From Psychrobacter sp. (GTDB lineage: Bacteria > Pseudomonadota > Gammaproteobacteria > Pseudomonadales > Moraxellaceae), in the NCBI RefSeq assembly GCF_030454045.1, contig NZ_JAKDJE010000007.1, positions 1 through 64,000 on the forward strand: a DNA stretch of 64,000 nucleotides, written 5' to 3'. The notes below the pieces were generated by a model that saw only the letters and a list, made by a program, of their open reading frames with translations, was not told where the DNA came from and made no database searches. Position numbers and translations under genes: made by a program. Position 1 is the first letter of the stretch, and every line of letters starts with the position of its first letter. Positions 24,942 through 34,162 of this stretch are shown here, one piece after another.

Positions 24942-25664
24942 TTATGCTTTTATGCAAATACTAAGCAGTGCACCAAGTAACGTTTTAGCATCGCGTGGTA
25001 GGGTCTGTGGTTTTGCGATATAGCTTTCTACCTGCTGATAGACATCATGAGCAAAGGTGCTGCCACTGGTATCAAAATCAGCAAACAGATTGTCTTGTGA
25101 TACTTGAAAGCGTCTATTACACGCTAGAGTAAACAGACATTCTAATGCTTGCGGTTTGATCTCTACGCGCTCAAATGCTTGCTGCTGAGCTGCCGTTCGA
25201 CCATCTGGGGCATACCAGTAGCCAAAGTCAGGCAAACGTCTACGAGCGTCACCAGCCAGGCACCAGTGACTGATTTCGTGCAATGCGCTGGCAAAAAAGC
25301 CATGGGCAAATTCGATTCTAGCAGGTTTGTTCCCTTTGGCAGGAAAATACTCCGGCTCACTTTCGCTACGAGCCAATACGACACGCTGATTGTAGAATAA
25401 AGTATTGAACAGCTGTATGAGCCATTCAGTAGCTAAGCGTTCGCGTACGGATTCTGTTTGAATCGTATCATCGATAGTAGAAAGTTCATGCCACTGGTTG
25501 CTCCATTTCTCTAAGCACTCAATACTACCAAAATACAAAGTAGCAAGAGAGTGTCTGTCTGCATTATCATTTAGTTGAGTCAAGCGCTGTAGCAGCACAT
25601 CGGACTGAAGTGAGGAGGTAAGAGTGGAAAAATCGATCTTATTATTAGACAAGTCCATAGACAA
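24942..25664 (-). CDS. epmC: Elongation factor P hydroxylase-like protein (EpmC/YfcM family)
   Basis: EpmC hydroxylates the beta-lysyl-lysine modification on elongation factor P. The metal-site motif is clear: HGFFASALHEISHW at residues 121-134 with H129, E130 and H133, then FGYWYAPDGR and the KPQALECLF segment, all matching E. coli YfcM. The protein has 240 residues, about 60 more than E. coli EpmC, and the extra length is an unrecognised amino-terminal region before residue 75. The presence of the gene implies that EpmA and EpmB exist elsewhere in the genome. Confidence 0.87.
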   Translation of the reverse strand: MSMDLSNNKIDFSTLTSSLQSDVLLQRLTQLNDNADRHSLATLYFGSIECLEKWSNQWHELSTIDDTIQTESVRERLATEWLIQLFNTLFYNQRVVLARSESEPEYFPAKGNKPARIEFAHGFFASALHEISHWCLAGDARRRLPDFGYWYAPDGRTAAQQQAFERVEIKPQALECLFTLACNRRFQVSQDNLFADFDTSGSTFAHDVYQQVESYIAKPQTLPRDAKTLLGALLSICIKA

Positions 25665-25840
25665 AACAGTGACTCAATAAATGTTAAAGACAGAAAAATC
25701 TTTAACTAAAAAAGGAAAATTAGAGGCGTTTAAACAATTCGCTATCAAAAAATCTTAACATACTAGCGCTAGCGCAGCATGGCACTTTCCGTTAGTATGG
25801 CAGGCAATATTATACACCGTTTTTATGAATGAGGCCGCGC

Positions 25841-26434
25841 ATGTCAAGCACTCCAGAAACTAATTCGTCAGCATTTCACACTGACAGTAAAAAAGCGCCT
25901 GTATCTACTAGCATGCCTGAGCATATTTCTTTAGACAAGTGGGCAGACACAGGCTTTGAGTGGTCAGGCGAAGTCGATCCAAACGATTTTGAGCGTCTTG
26001 TTGCGATGCTTAGCACCGAACACGATCAATCAAACCTTCATTTGAGTGCTGAGCTGTACCGCCGCAATAATGTTTTGCATTTGGCGTTTACATTAAAAGG
26101 CGATATCTGGCTAACATGCCAACGCTGTTTACAGCCCGTTGCCGTAGATTTATCCGATGATTATAATATTGCCTTACTAGAGAATGATAGCCAAGTACGC
26201 TTGATTGATGAAGAGCAAGACTACTTGTTACTCGATGAAATTGTGGCCGTACAATCTCCAGAGCGATTGCTACCTTTCAAAAAGTTGGTGGAAGATGAGG
26301 TTTTACTCAAAACTCCACTGGCACCAAAGCATGATGATTGTGAAATGTCGGTAGAGCAATTTGGTGAGATACCAGAGGAAGAAGAAGGTGAGAATCCTTT
26401 TGCTGCTTTAGCTTCGCTAAAAGGCAAACTCTAA
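25841..26434 (+). CDS. yceD: YceD/DUF177 family protein, 23S rRNA accumulation
   Basis: YceD proteins are small acidic proteins needed for normal 23S rRNA levels in plants and E. coli; the mechanism is unclear. The 197-residue protein has a CxxC pair (C93 and C96 in LTCQRCLQPV), the LLLDEIVAVQSPERLLPF core and an acidic end EIPEEEEGENPFAAL. The frame opens at 25829, but ATG 25841 has a GAGG ribosome binding site six bases upstream. It precedes rpmF, the conserved pairing of this family. Confidence 0.92.
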   Translation: MSSTPETNSSAFHTDSKKAPVSTSMPEHISLDKWADTGFEWSGEVDPNDFERLVAMLSTEHDQSNLHLSAELYRRNNVLHLAFTLKGDIWLTCQRCLQPVAVDLSDDYNIALLENDSQVRLIDEEQDYLLLDEIVAVQSPERLLPFKKLVEDEVLLKTPLAPKHDDCEMSVEQFGEIPEEEEGENPFAALASLKGKL

Positions 26435-26752
26435 GAAGCAGTGCCATCGATTCAATAGGTACAAAGAGCCTTTTATCCACTTTGTTCAGAAGAGTGCAAG
26501 GCAGGGCTTTATTAATTTAATAAACATGCGTATAATGTCCGGTTTATTGCATTCGAGCAACCTGTTGCGTGCTAATAGAAGCTAACTAGGTAAATTTTTT
26601 ATAAATTTCAGACATAGTTTGCGTTTTATGCAAGTAACAATCTATTTAACTAATGATGCTTAAGACTTAGGTTGTTGTGATTATATAGCCTCTGTTAGTA
26701 TCGACTAAAGCTGAATTTCAAGCTTATCCCTTTTAAGTATAGGAGCTATATC
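26435..26752 (+). other. Intergenic region yceD-rpmF
   Basis: The 318-base gap holds a promoter candidate at 26508-26536 and then a 216-base leader before rpmF, longer than needed for a ribosomal protein gene. A short palindrome (GCAACCTGTTGC) lies near 26558-26569. No ORF is evident. Confidence 0.5.
26508..26536 (+). promoter_or_regulatory. Promoter candidate for rpmF
   Basis: TTTATT (26508-26513) and a perfect TATAAT (26531-26536) are 17 bases apart. The -35 box is only a partial match. Confidence 0.5.
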
Positions 26753-26935
26753 ATGGCTGTTCAAAAAAGTCGTAAAAGCCGTTCTCGTCGTGACATGCGC
26801 CGTTCACATCACCGTATGGAAATTGCTGAACTAAGCGTAGATGCTACTACTGGTGAAAAACATCGTCGTCATCATATGACTAAAGATGGTTTCTACCGTG
26901 GCCGTCAGCTATTCAAAGTTAGTCAAGATGCCTAA
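26753..26935 (+). CDS. rpmF: 50S ribosomal protein L32
   Basis: L32 is a small large-subunit protein. The 60-residue frame starts MAVQKSRKSRSRRDMRRSH and keeps the family pattern of basic residues; it lacks cysteines, so it is the zinc-free form. AGGAG precedes the ATG. A terminator follows about 100 bases later, separating it from fabD. Confidence 0.98.
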   Translation: MAVQKSRKSRSRRDMRRSHHRMEIAELSVDATTGEKHRRHHMTKDGFYRGRQLFKVSQDA

Positions 26936-27355
26936 GACATTGACGTTATGTTAGTTTAAGCAAATTAATGACTGTGCAAGTGGCTGTTATTATGTTTGTC
27001 CAGCTATCATTTGTTGATGAGCTTTGAGTCAAGACAAGCCAAGTTATTTCGCTATCATATATTATGTGGCTAGATAACTTGGCTTTTTGTCATTTATGAC
27101 GACAGTCATTGCCTAATGCTGCTTTTTTAATCATTAAAAAGCACACAGTCATCATTTCTGCTTTTGGCTTGAGCGATGATTTTCTATGAGTGTTTCATTG
27201 GCAAGCGCTATGATAATAGTATATGTCAGTGTATAGTTTACTGATAATCCGTTTCCTCAGACAAGCAATTGTATGAGCGGCTTTGTAAAACATCTAATAA
27301 TATAATACACCCCATTATTTTAGGGATATTTCTAATCAGATAAGGAATATTGGTT
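26936..27355 (+). other. Intergenic region rpmF-fabD
   Basis: This 420-base gap stands where many gammaproteobacteria carry plsX and fabH. It holds the rpmF terminator (27036-27088) and a perfect TATAAT at 27301-27306 about 50 bases before fabD, without a convincing -35. I see no remnant of plsX or fabH in it. Confidence 0.55.
27036..27088 (+). terminator. Terminator downstream of rpmF
   Basis: Perfect 12-base arms AAGCCAAGTTAT (27036-27047) and ATAACTTGGCTT (27074-27085) with a 26-base loop run into five T. The long loop makes it less efficient on paper. Confidence 0.65.
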
Positions 27356-28324
27356 ATGGCTTCTGTACCCGATATGGTGAAAAAGCAATCCGCTCGTATC
27401 GCGGTTATTTTTCCTGGACAAGGATCTCAAGCAGTCGCAATGACAAGCGAGCTTGCTGAAATTTATCCAGAAATACGTGATACCTTTATCGAAGCGAGTG
27501 AAGCACTTGGTGAGGATTTATGGGCAATCTGTCAAGACGAAGAAAAACTCAATCAAACTGAGTATACTCAACCTGCACTCCTAACAGCTAGCATTGCCAT
27601 CTGGCGCGTTTTACAACAAAAAATAGATGAAACGCCTTGTTACTTAGCAGGTCACTCATTGGGTGAATACAGTGCGCTATGTGCTGCCAATGTGATATCA
27701 CTTGGTGATGCCGTCACTTTGGTACATAAGCGCGGCCAATTAATGCAAGAGGCCGTTGTCGGTATCGATACGGCGATGGCTGCTGTATTGGGACTTGAAG
27801 ACAACCGAGTAGAAAACTTGTGTGAGCAGGCAACAGAGCATGTCGAGGGTGCCATTGTTGGCGCTGCTAACTTCAATAGCCCAGGACAGGTGGTTATCTC
27901 AGGCAATGCTGTGGGTGTCATTGCAGTTGTTGATAAAGTGAAAAACACGGGCAAAAAATCTGTTCCTCTGAAGGTGAGTGTACCGTCTCATTGTGCGCTA
28001 ATGGAGCCGGCAAGCAATGCTTTAGCTGAGATACTAGCAGGCATTCAGTTTGATCAAGCAGCAATCCCTGTTATCCAAAATCGCTATGCACGCGTTGAGA
28101 CCAGCGCCGCCGGTATCAAACAAGCATTGACTGAACAATTGAGTGAACCTGTATTGTGGTCAAAAACCATGCAGGAACTGGCCGATAAGCAAATTAATCT
28201 ATTAATCGAATGTGGCAGTGGCAACGTATTAAGCAATTTGGCTAAGCGTCAAGCGCAGCCAATCGCAAGCTATCCTACAGACAAGCCTGCCCGTCTAGAA
28301 AAACTATTGGAGGTGTTATCATGA
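27356..28324 (+). CDS. fabD: Malonyl-CoA-ACP transacylase
   Basis: FabD transfers malonyl from CoA to acyl carrier protein to supply chain elongation. The 322-residue protein has the FPGQGSQ motif at 19-25, the nucleophile Ser101 in AGHSLGEYSA and the partner His212 in VPSHCALM. I use ATG 27356, with AAGG about nine bases upstream; a TTG two codons earlier is also in frame. It overlaps fabG by four bases. Confidence 0.98.
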   Translation: MASVPDMVKKQSARIAVIFPGQGSQAVAMTSELAEIYPEIRDTFIEASEALGEDLWAICQDEEKLNQTEYTQPALLTASIAIWRVLQQKIDETPCYLAGHSLGEYSALCAANVISLGDAVTLVHKRGQLMQEAVVGIDTAMAAVLGLEDNRVENLCEQATEHVEGAIVGAANFNSPGQVVISGNAVGVIAVVDKVKNTGKKSVPLKVSVPSHCALMEPASNALAEILAGIQFDQAAIPVIQNRYARVETSAAGIKQALTEQLSEPVLWSKTMQELADKQINLLIECGSGNVLSNLAKRQAQPIASYPTDKPARLEKLLEVLS

Positions 28325-29049
28325 GCCGTACGATTACATTAGTAACTGGCGCTAGTCGCGGTATCGGAAAGGCAGTCGCCAAACGCTTTGCTAAAGAAGG
28401 ACACTTTGTGATTGGCACCGCGACCACCGAAAAAGGTGCTGAACTTATTGATGACTATCTTCATGATAAAGGTGGTATTGGTCGTGTTTTAGATGTACGT
28501 GATACTGCCCAAATTGATAAATTATTTGAAGAGATCGAAAGCGTCTATGGAGCGGTACAAGTATTGGTTAACAATGCAGGTATCACGCAAGACGGTCTGC
28601 TAATGCGTATGAAAGACGATGATTGGGAAAATGTTATTGATACCAACTTAACGTCAGTCTATCGTATGAGCAAACGTGCCGTACGCGGTATGATGAAAGC
28701 ACGCCGTGGTCGCATCATTAATATCACATCTGTCGTTGCACAAATGGGCAATGCAGGACAGTCCAACTATGCTGCGACCAAAGCTGGTGTAGAGGGGTTT
28801 AGTCGCACACTTGCGCGTGAAATCGGCTCAAGACAAGTAACAATCAACTGCGTAGCACCAGGGTTGATCGAAACAGATATGACGGATGAGCTTGATGAGC
28901 GCTTGTTAAATTCCATGCTAGATGCAGTGCCTATCAGTCGACTAGGTCAGCCAGAAGATATCGCTGCAGCCGTGCATTTCTTGGCCAGCGATGAGGCCAG
29001 CTACATCACAGGCGCTGTGATTCCTGTCAACGGTGGCATGTATATGTAG
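28321..29049 (+). CDS. fabG: 3-oxoacyl-ACP reductase
   Basis: FabG reduces beta-ketoacyl-ACP with NADPH. The 242-residue short-chain dehydrogenase has the cofactor motif TGASRGIGKAVA at 9-20, NNAG at 84-87 and the catalytic S137, Y150 and K154 in the standard YxxxK arrangement. Its start lies within the fabD stop (ATGA). It is followed by two hairpins before acpP. Confidence 0.98.
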   Translation: MSRTITLVTGASRGIGKAVAKRFAKEGHFVIGTATTEKGAELIDDYLHDKGGIGRVLDVRDTAQIDKLFEEIESVYGAVQVLVNNAGITQDGLLMRMKDDDWENVIDTNLTSVYRMSKRAVRGMMKARRGRIINITSVVAQMGNAGQSNYAATKAGVEGFSRTLAREIGSRQVTINCVAPGLIETDMTDELDERLLNSMLDAVPISRLGQPEDIAAAVHFLASDEASYITGAVIPVNGGMYM

Positions 29050-29065
29050 TCAATACACGGACGTT

Positions 29066-29090
29066 ACACAGTTATAATAAAAAACTGTGT
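29066..29090 (+). other. Hairpin downstream of fabG
   Basis: Arms ACACAGTT (29066-29073) and AACTGTGT (29083-29090) enclose nine A/T-rich bases. It lacks a T-run and may serve as an mRNA end or processing signal ahead of acpP. Confidence 0.45.
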
Positions 29091-29143
29091 GAACGAGTGT
29101 AAACTATAATAAAGGGTGCTATAATTACGGATACTTTTGAGTC

Positions 29144-29169
29144 AAAGCCCTGTATGATGACAGGGCTTT
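29144..29169 (+). terminator. Hairpin upstream of acpP, weak terminator
   Basis: Perfect 10-base arms AAAGCCCTGT and ACAGGGCTTT with a 6-base loop, followed only by TTTATTA. It probably reduces fabDG read-through into acpP, which needs much higher expression. Confidence 0.6.
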
Positions 29170-29320
29170 ATTAGACATCAGACAGACTGTGTAATATGTT
29201 ATAGCGCAATCAGACAGCAATGCTGATCTGGCAAATACATTTTATATATCATGCTATAGAGCTTAAATAAGGCACAATAGCAGTTTATTAAAAATAATAG
29301 ATGATAACGGAGTAATCTAT

Positions 29321-29557
29321 ATGAGTAATGATATCGAGCTAAGAGTAAAATCAGCAGTTGCTGAGCAACTAGGTATGAACGTTGAAGACATCAATAACGA
29401 TGCTTCATTCATGGAAGACCTAGGTGCGGACTCATTGGACCTAGTTGAATTGGTGATGTCTTTTGAAAGTGATTTTGGTATCACTATTCCTGATGAAGAT
29501 TCTGCAGAATTGACTACTGTTCAAAAAGCAATTGACTATGTACAGGCTCAGCTATAA
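29321..29557 (+). CDS. acpP: Acyl carrier protein
   Basis: AcpP carries growing acyl chains on a 4'-phosphopantetheine arm. The 78-residue acidic protein has the attachment Ser38 in the DSLDLVEL motif. A CGGAGTAA ribosome binding site precedes the ATG. It lies 271 bases from fabG behind two hairpins and has its own strong terminator, consistent with separate high expression. fabF does not follow, unlike in E. coli. Confidence 0.99.
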   Translation: MSNDIELRVKSAVAEQLGMNVEDINNDASFMEDLGADSLDLVELVMSFESDFGITIPDEDSAELTTVQKAIDYVQAQL

Positions 29558-29586
29558 TTCGCTAGCTATCTAGTCACTTATAGAAG

Positions 29587-29617
29587 ACCGCTTATCTTAT
29601 CGATAGGCGGTTTTTTT
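29587..29617 (+). terminator. Terminator downstream of acpP
   Basis: Ten-base arms (ACCGCTTATC and GATAGGCGGT, one G-U pair) with a 5-base loop, followed by seven T and then ATG. Confidence 0.9.
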
Positions 29618-29816
29618 ATGGATATGTGATTTGTATCGTGAACTCATTAACATAAGCTACGTCAAATCAACATTACTTAACATATTCTTACTATTCACAT
29701 TGTATACCTTTGATTATACTCATCAGGGTAAACACTACTAAGAGTAGTAATATTTAATAACACCTTATCAAAAATAAATTCAAATAATAAATAATATCAT
29801 TTAAAGGAGTAACTAC

Positions 29817-30326
29817 ATGGGTATGTTCAGTTTTGCAAAAGATATTGGTGATAAAATTTTTAATCGTGATGACGAAAAACATGATGCCAAATCAGAGACC
29901 AAGGCAGATGCCAATACACCAGTACAAAGTAGCGAACCTTCAGCACAATCCGTTGCTAATATTTTGTTACGCCGTATACAACAACAGAATCTAAACATCA
30001 GTAATTTAAAAATCAAATATAACGGCTCTACAGATACAGCAGAAATCAGCGGTAATGCGAAAACTCAAGCTGATCGCGAAAAAGCAATTATTGCTATCGG
30101 TAACGTACAGAATGTTGCAAAGGTTATTGATAATATCGATATCGAAGAAGATGCCCCTGAATCAACGATGTATACGGTAAAATCTGGTGACAGTCTGTCT
30201 AAGATTGCAAAAGACGTCTATGGTGAGTCTGGTGATTATATGAAAATATTTGAAGCCAATAAGCCAATGCTTTCTGATCCAGATAAGATTTATCCAGGCC
30301 AAGTACTACGCATCCCCAAGCCATAA
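29817..30326 (+). CDS. kbp: BON-LysM protein, Kbp/YgaU-like
   Basis: E. coli Kbp (YgaU) is a cytoplasmic potassium-binding protein made of a BON domain and a LysM domain. This 169-residue protein has the same plan: a start MGMFSFAKDIGDKIF like E. coli, a polar linker of about 25 residues, a BON domain (about 43-112) and a LysM domain (119-168) with YTVKSGDSLSKIAKDVYG and IFEANKPMLSDPDKIYPGQ, nearly identical to the E. coli end. There is no signal peptide. AAGGAG precedes the ATG and a strong terminator follows, so it is monocistronic. Confidence 0.93.
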   Translation: MGMFSFAKDIGDKIFNRDDEKHDAKSETKADANTPVQSSEPSAQSVANILLRRIQQQNLNISNLKIKYNGSTDTAEISGNAKTQADREKAIIAIGNVQNVAKVIDNIDIEEDAPESTMYTVKSGDSLSKIAKDVYGESGDYMKIFEANKPMLSDPDKIYPGQVLRIPKP

Positions 30327-30355
30327 TTCTCAGATTCTAAAAAGTATTTAATATG

Positions 30356-30387
30356 AAAAAGCCTCTTATCGTTAAGAGGCTTTTTTT
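30356..30387 (+). terminator. Terminator downstream of kbp
   Basis: AAAAAGCCTCTTA pairs with TAAGAGGCTTTTT across a TCGT loop; a run of seven T is followed by ATG. Confidence 0.92.
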
Positions 30388-30435
30388 ATGAACATCTATC
30401 AAAGCAAATAATGACTTGCTCCGTTATGATGTACA

Positions 30436-31605
30436 TCAAGTCGTTGGCTTACTACTAGCGTCTAGTTTTCTGCCCTGTTCAGCTATTGCCCATTCAATGT
30501 GTTCATCAAGCATGGCGTTATGTAGCGTCAACTTAGACTTCAACTGCTCAATGACATGTGGACTAGCATTAGCGTTACCCAAACCAATAGCAATATTACG
30601 TAAAAAATTCACATAGCCTGTGCGTCTGAGCGGGCTTCCTTGTGTGTTGTTCAAAAAATCCGCTTCTTGCCATTGCCATAATTCAAGCAAACTGCTGTTA
30701 TCGAGACCATGCCTTGGTGCGAAGTCCTCAACGGTAGTCAGATTGGCATAACGATTCCATGGACAGATCAGCTGACAGTCATCGCAGCCAAACACCCGAT
30801 TGCCAATCGCGCGTCGATACTTGGTATCAATAATACCATCGTGTTCAATCGTCAAGTAAGAAATACAGGCAGAGGCATTGAGCTCATAAGGCGCTACAAT
30901 TGCTTGGGTAGGGCACACATCAATGCAAGCGCTACAACTGCCACAATGCTCTTTAACAGGCTGGTCATCGGGCAGCTCTAAGCTTAAAAACAGCTCACCT
31001 AGCACAAAAAATGAGCCAGCTTGTTTGTTGATTAATAACGTATGCTTACCTGTCCAACCAAGGCCTACGGCATCAGCAATAGGTCGCTCGAAGATAGGCG
31101 CAGAATCACTAAAAGGCCTAAAGATAAACTCTTTGTCTGACCCAATATCGAGATGTTGCCATTCAGGGAGCATGTCTTCAATGACTAACGCCAGTTGCTT
31201 TAAACGGCTACGCATCGTTTTGTGATAATCGCGCCCTCTAGCATAACGCGCAATGATGCCTTGATTGGGATGGTCATTGTCTGTGACGGTGCGCGGCGTT
31301 GGTGCCTGAGTGAGATAATCCATTCGCACACTGATAATGGTTTTTGCACCCTCTACCAACTGCTCAGGATGAGCGCGCAGGTGATGGTTATTGTGCATGA
31401 ACTGCAGCTGTCCCTCATAGCCTTTATCGAGCCATTTTTGAAGCTGCTCAATTTGTTTGCTGAACAATGGGTGGTGAACAGACAAAAACCCACAATCAGC
31501 AAACCCTAACGTTTGCGCTTGCACTTTGATCCATTGCTTTACGTCTGCTGTTGTCGCAAATGTAGGTGAGTTACTAACGGCAATACTATTGTTATCGGTA
31601 GGCAT
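30436..31605 (-). CDS. queG: Epoxyqueuosine reductase
   Basis: QueG carries out the last step of queuosine synthesis, reducing epoxyqueuosine in the tRNA anticodon using cobalamin and two 4Fe-4S clusters. The 389-residue protein shows the cobalamin-side active region (DSAPIFERPIADAVGLGW near 167-184), ferredoxin cysteines C221, C224, C227 and C231, and the second set C274, C277 and C281 in CDDCQLICPWN. It is divergent from nnr, as yjeS and yjeF are in E. coli. Confidence 0.97.
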   Translation of the reverse strand: MPTDNNSIAVSNSPTFATTADVKQWIKVQAQTLGFADCGFLSVHHPLFSKQIEQLQKWLDKGYEGQLQFMHNNHHLRAHPEQLVEGAKTIISVRMDYLTQAPTPRTVTDNDHPNQGIIARYARGRDYHKTMRSRLKQLALVIEDMLPEWQHLDIGSDKEFIFRPFSDSAPIFERPIADAVGLGWTGKHTLLINKQAGSFFVLGELFLSLELPDDQPVKEHCGSCSACIDVCPTQAIVAPYELNASACISYLTIEHDGIIDTKYRRAIGNRVFGCDDCQLICPWNRYANLTTVEDFAPRHGLDNSSLLELWQWQEADFLNNTQGSPLRRTGYVNFLRNIAIGLGNANASPHVIEQLKSKLTLHNAMLDEHIEWAIAEQGRKLDASSKPTT

Positions 31606-31828
31606 AGAGATAGGTGCTTATTGGCGGTCTATTTTTAGAATGGTATTTTCTCACAATCAGTGGCAGTGTGAGCACCATTATGATAAGACAGTGAGCATAG
31701 AGCGCAAGTATAAAAGACAATAAACTTACATTCATATTGATACATAAGTGAGCATAAGCTTTTGCTAAGCTGATACGCAAGATTGCCACCCATACTGTCA
31801 CACCGTAACAAATAGTCGAGGATAAAAA

Positions 31829-33646
31829 ATGACATATCGGACCCCGTTATCAATGCTAACAAATACAAAACCAATCGCGCTTTATAGCGGCGAGCAGATT
31901 TATGCCATGGAACAAGCGTGGTTTGCACAAGGATATGACAGTTTTGGATTAATGCAGCAAGCCGCTTGGCAAATGGCACAACAAATAGAGCAGTGTTACG
32001 AGGCTGATAATACTAGCAATACTAATAACACTTGCGTTTATCATCGTGCTACTCGTTCGCGCCAAGCAAGTATCTGGGTAGGTAGGGGCAATAATGGCGG
32101 TGATGGCTGGCTTATTGCTTATTACTTGCAGCAAGCAGGCTGGCAAGTAGAAGTGGTCACTGTCGGTTTTGATGTCAATGATTTTGATACTCGTACTCAG
32201 TCGGCCATCTCTAATAAGAAAGACCACAATAATGACCATATAACTGATGCTGACAAAGCGCGACAGATAGCAATATCTGCCAATTGTCATTATCAACGTT
32301 TTGAAGAGATTGTTGATCAAGATAGTGCAAAAGAGAAGGTTTTGCCAGCTGACGTTTATGTTGACGCACTGTTTGGGATTGGACTGGATCGCGCTCCAGA
32401 AGGCATCTATAAAGAGGCTATTAGCGCTTTTAATCGCACTATTCAGCAACAAAAATCAATAGCGGTCGCCGTTGATATTCCAAGTGGGTTGGTGGCGTCT
32501 ACTGGTGCGGTGTTCGATCGTATAGCCGTACAAGCTGATGTCACCTTATGTCTGATTGCGCGCAAATTCGGTTTGCATACCAAAGACGGTACAGATTATA
32601 GCGGCCATATAATTGATATACCGCTGATACCTTATCAAGTTGCCCCTGAGCAATCAGCTGATAATCATAAAACGTCTGATAAAAACGCCGAACACGCATC
32701 TGAACCAGTTGCCACGCTGTTGTTAGCGGCCCATAGTATGAAACCTCGTCGTCAAAACAGCTACAAAGGTAGCTATGGTCACGCGCTTATTATCGGTGGC
32801 AACCGTATAGATGGCTCTCAAGGTATGGGCGGTGCTGCGATACTATCTGCTTCTAGTACGATGGCAACAGGATCTGGAAAAATGACGGTTGCCTGTCATG
32901 AAGCCTTTCATGTGGCATTATTAACGTCATTGCCTGATGCGATGACTATCAATCTGCACGATACAGATGGCGTAAAGGCACTTATCAAACAAGCCAGTGT
33001 TATCGCGATTGGTATGGGTTTGGGCCGTGACGAAAAAGCAAAAATGTTATTTATCGACTATATACAGGCTGCCATAGCTCATGAGAAATCAATCGTTATT
33101 GATGCAGATGGACTTTACCATTTGGCATCGTTACAAGCGAACAATCACCAATTGGTGACAGCGCTGCGTGAATATAGCATGAGCCATCAGGTTTGCTTAA
33201 CACCGCATAGCGGCGAGGTGGCAAGACTGCTTGACCAAAGCATAGGTGAGGTGGAAAGCAATAGATTGCAAACGATAAAAAAATGCGCGACACTCTATGG
33301 CGGTGATTGGGTGCTTAAGGGGGCAGGGTCACTAGTTCTGGAGCAAGGCCTAGGAGGTCAGCAGGTATATGTTTGTAGTGTTGGCAATGCTGGCATGGCA
33401 ACCGCTGGCATGGGTGATGTCTTATCTGGTGTGATTACTGGCTTATTGGCACAGCAAGATTTAGCGGCAGCGTCACAAAGCTTACATCAGGCGGTACTTA
33501 TACATGGATTTGCAGGAGATGTATTGGTCAACCAAAATAGTGGTTGTCATAGTGAAAACAGACTTATGATTGGACAACGAGGGCTGCAAGCGCAAGATAT
33601 GCCAGCAGCCATTCGCTATGTTATGCAGCTAGTGATGGTCGACTAA
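31829..33646 (+). CDS. nnr: Bifunctional NAD(P)H-hydrate epimerase / ADP-dependent NAD(P)H-hydrate dehydratase
   Basis: Nnr repairs hydrated NADH and NADPH: the amino-terminal YjeF_N domain (about 20-270) epimerises the R form and the ribokinase-like carboxy-terminal domain (about 300-600) dehydrates the S form. Visible motifs are GRGNNGGDGW at 85-94, the DALFGIGLDR region, AVDIPSGL and the carboxy-terminal GNAGMATAGMGDVLSGVI at 519-536 with its catalytic Asp. At 605 residues it is about 90 longer than E. coli Nnr, through polar inserts near 60-75, 125-150 and 270-290. tsaE, which follows in E. coli, is not here. Confidence 0.95.
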   Translation: MTYRTPLSMLTNTKPIALYSGEQIYAMEQAWFAQGYDSFGLMQQAAWQMAQQIEQCYEADNTSNTNNTCVYHRATRSRQASIWVGRGNNGGDGWLIAYYLQQAGWQVEVVTVGFDVNDFDTRTQSAISNKKDHNNDHITDADKARQIAISANCHYQRFEEIVDQDSAKEKVLPADVYVDALFGIGLDRAPEGIYKEAISAFNRTIQQQKSIAVAVDIPSGLVASTGAVFDRIAVQADVTLCLIARKFGLHTKDGTDYSGHIIDIPLIPYQVAPEQSADNHKTSDKNAEHASEPVATLLLAAHSMKPRRQNSYKGSYGHALIIGGNRIDGSQGMGGAAILSASSTMATGSGKMTVACHEAFHVALLTSLPDAMTINLHDTDGVKALIKQASVIAIGMGLGRDEKAKMLFIDYIQAAIAHEKSIVIDADGLYHLASLQANNHQLVTALREYSMSHQVCLTPHSGEVARLLDQSIGEVESNRLQTIKKCATLYGGDWVLKGAGSLVLEQGLGGQQVYVCSVGNAGMATAGMGDVLSGVITGLLAQQDLAAASQSLHQAVLIHGFAGDVLVNQNSGCHSENRLMIGQRGLQAQDMPAAIRYVMQLVMVD

Positions 33647-33664
33647 CCCTCACTATTGGGTCGA

Positions 33665-34162
33665 CTAGGTTGTAGAGCCACTACAATATTGGTCGATTGC
33701 CTGCTGTACGCGTTCACGCTTTAGCTCAATCTCACGGCCATCTAGATATTGACGCTTACCATCTGCATCCATCTCATAGATACGTCCGCCAACGTTTAGA
33801 TTCGTTAAATTGTTACGTAGCGATTGGCAGCGCTGAGCATTGGCTTGCGCTTCTTGCTCTTTGATACGCGCTTCAAGTGCGGCTACGCGCTGTTCTTCTG
33901 CCGTTTGAGTATTATTGCTTTGGCTGGGGTCTGTTTTGCCAGCCATTTGTCCGGCGTTATTTTGTCTACCGTCACTACGAAATTCAATCAACTCAACGTT
34001 TTTACCATTTTGCGGCGCGTGCTGACTATATTTAACTTCGCCATGTGCGCCAATGGATTTATAAACTTGAATAGCCTGACTGGCATTCATGGATAGCATT
34101 AGCATACAGGTGGTACTCGTTAGCCATTTAGTAGCAGTCGCTATTTTAGACGCATATGCCAT
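33665..34162 (-). CDS. DUF4124-domain periplasmic protein
   Basis: The 165-residue protein has an amino-terminal signal-like segment (about residues 12-30, ending near NASQA), so it is probably exported. A DUF4124 domain follows, with the VYKSIGAHGEVKYSQHAP motif at about 33-50, then a Gln/Ala/Glu-rich coiled region (85-115) and a basic end with two Cys. Function of the family is unknown. It is convergent with nnr with only 18 bases between the stops. Confidence 0.82.
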   Translation of the reverse strand: MAYASKIATATKWLTSTTCMLMLSMNASQAIQVYKSIGAHGEVKYSQHAPQNGKNVELIEFRSDGRQNNAGQMAGKTDPSQSNNTQTAEEQRVAALEARIKEQEAQANAQRCQSLRNNLTNLNVGGRIYEMDADGKRQYLDGREIELKRERVQQAIDQYCSGSTT

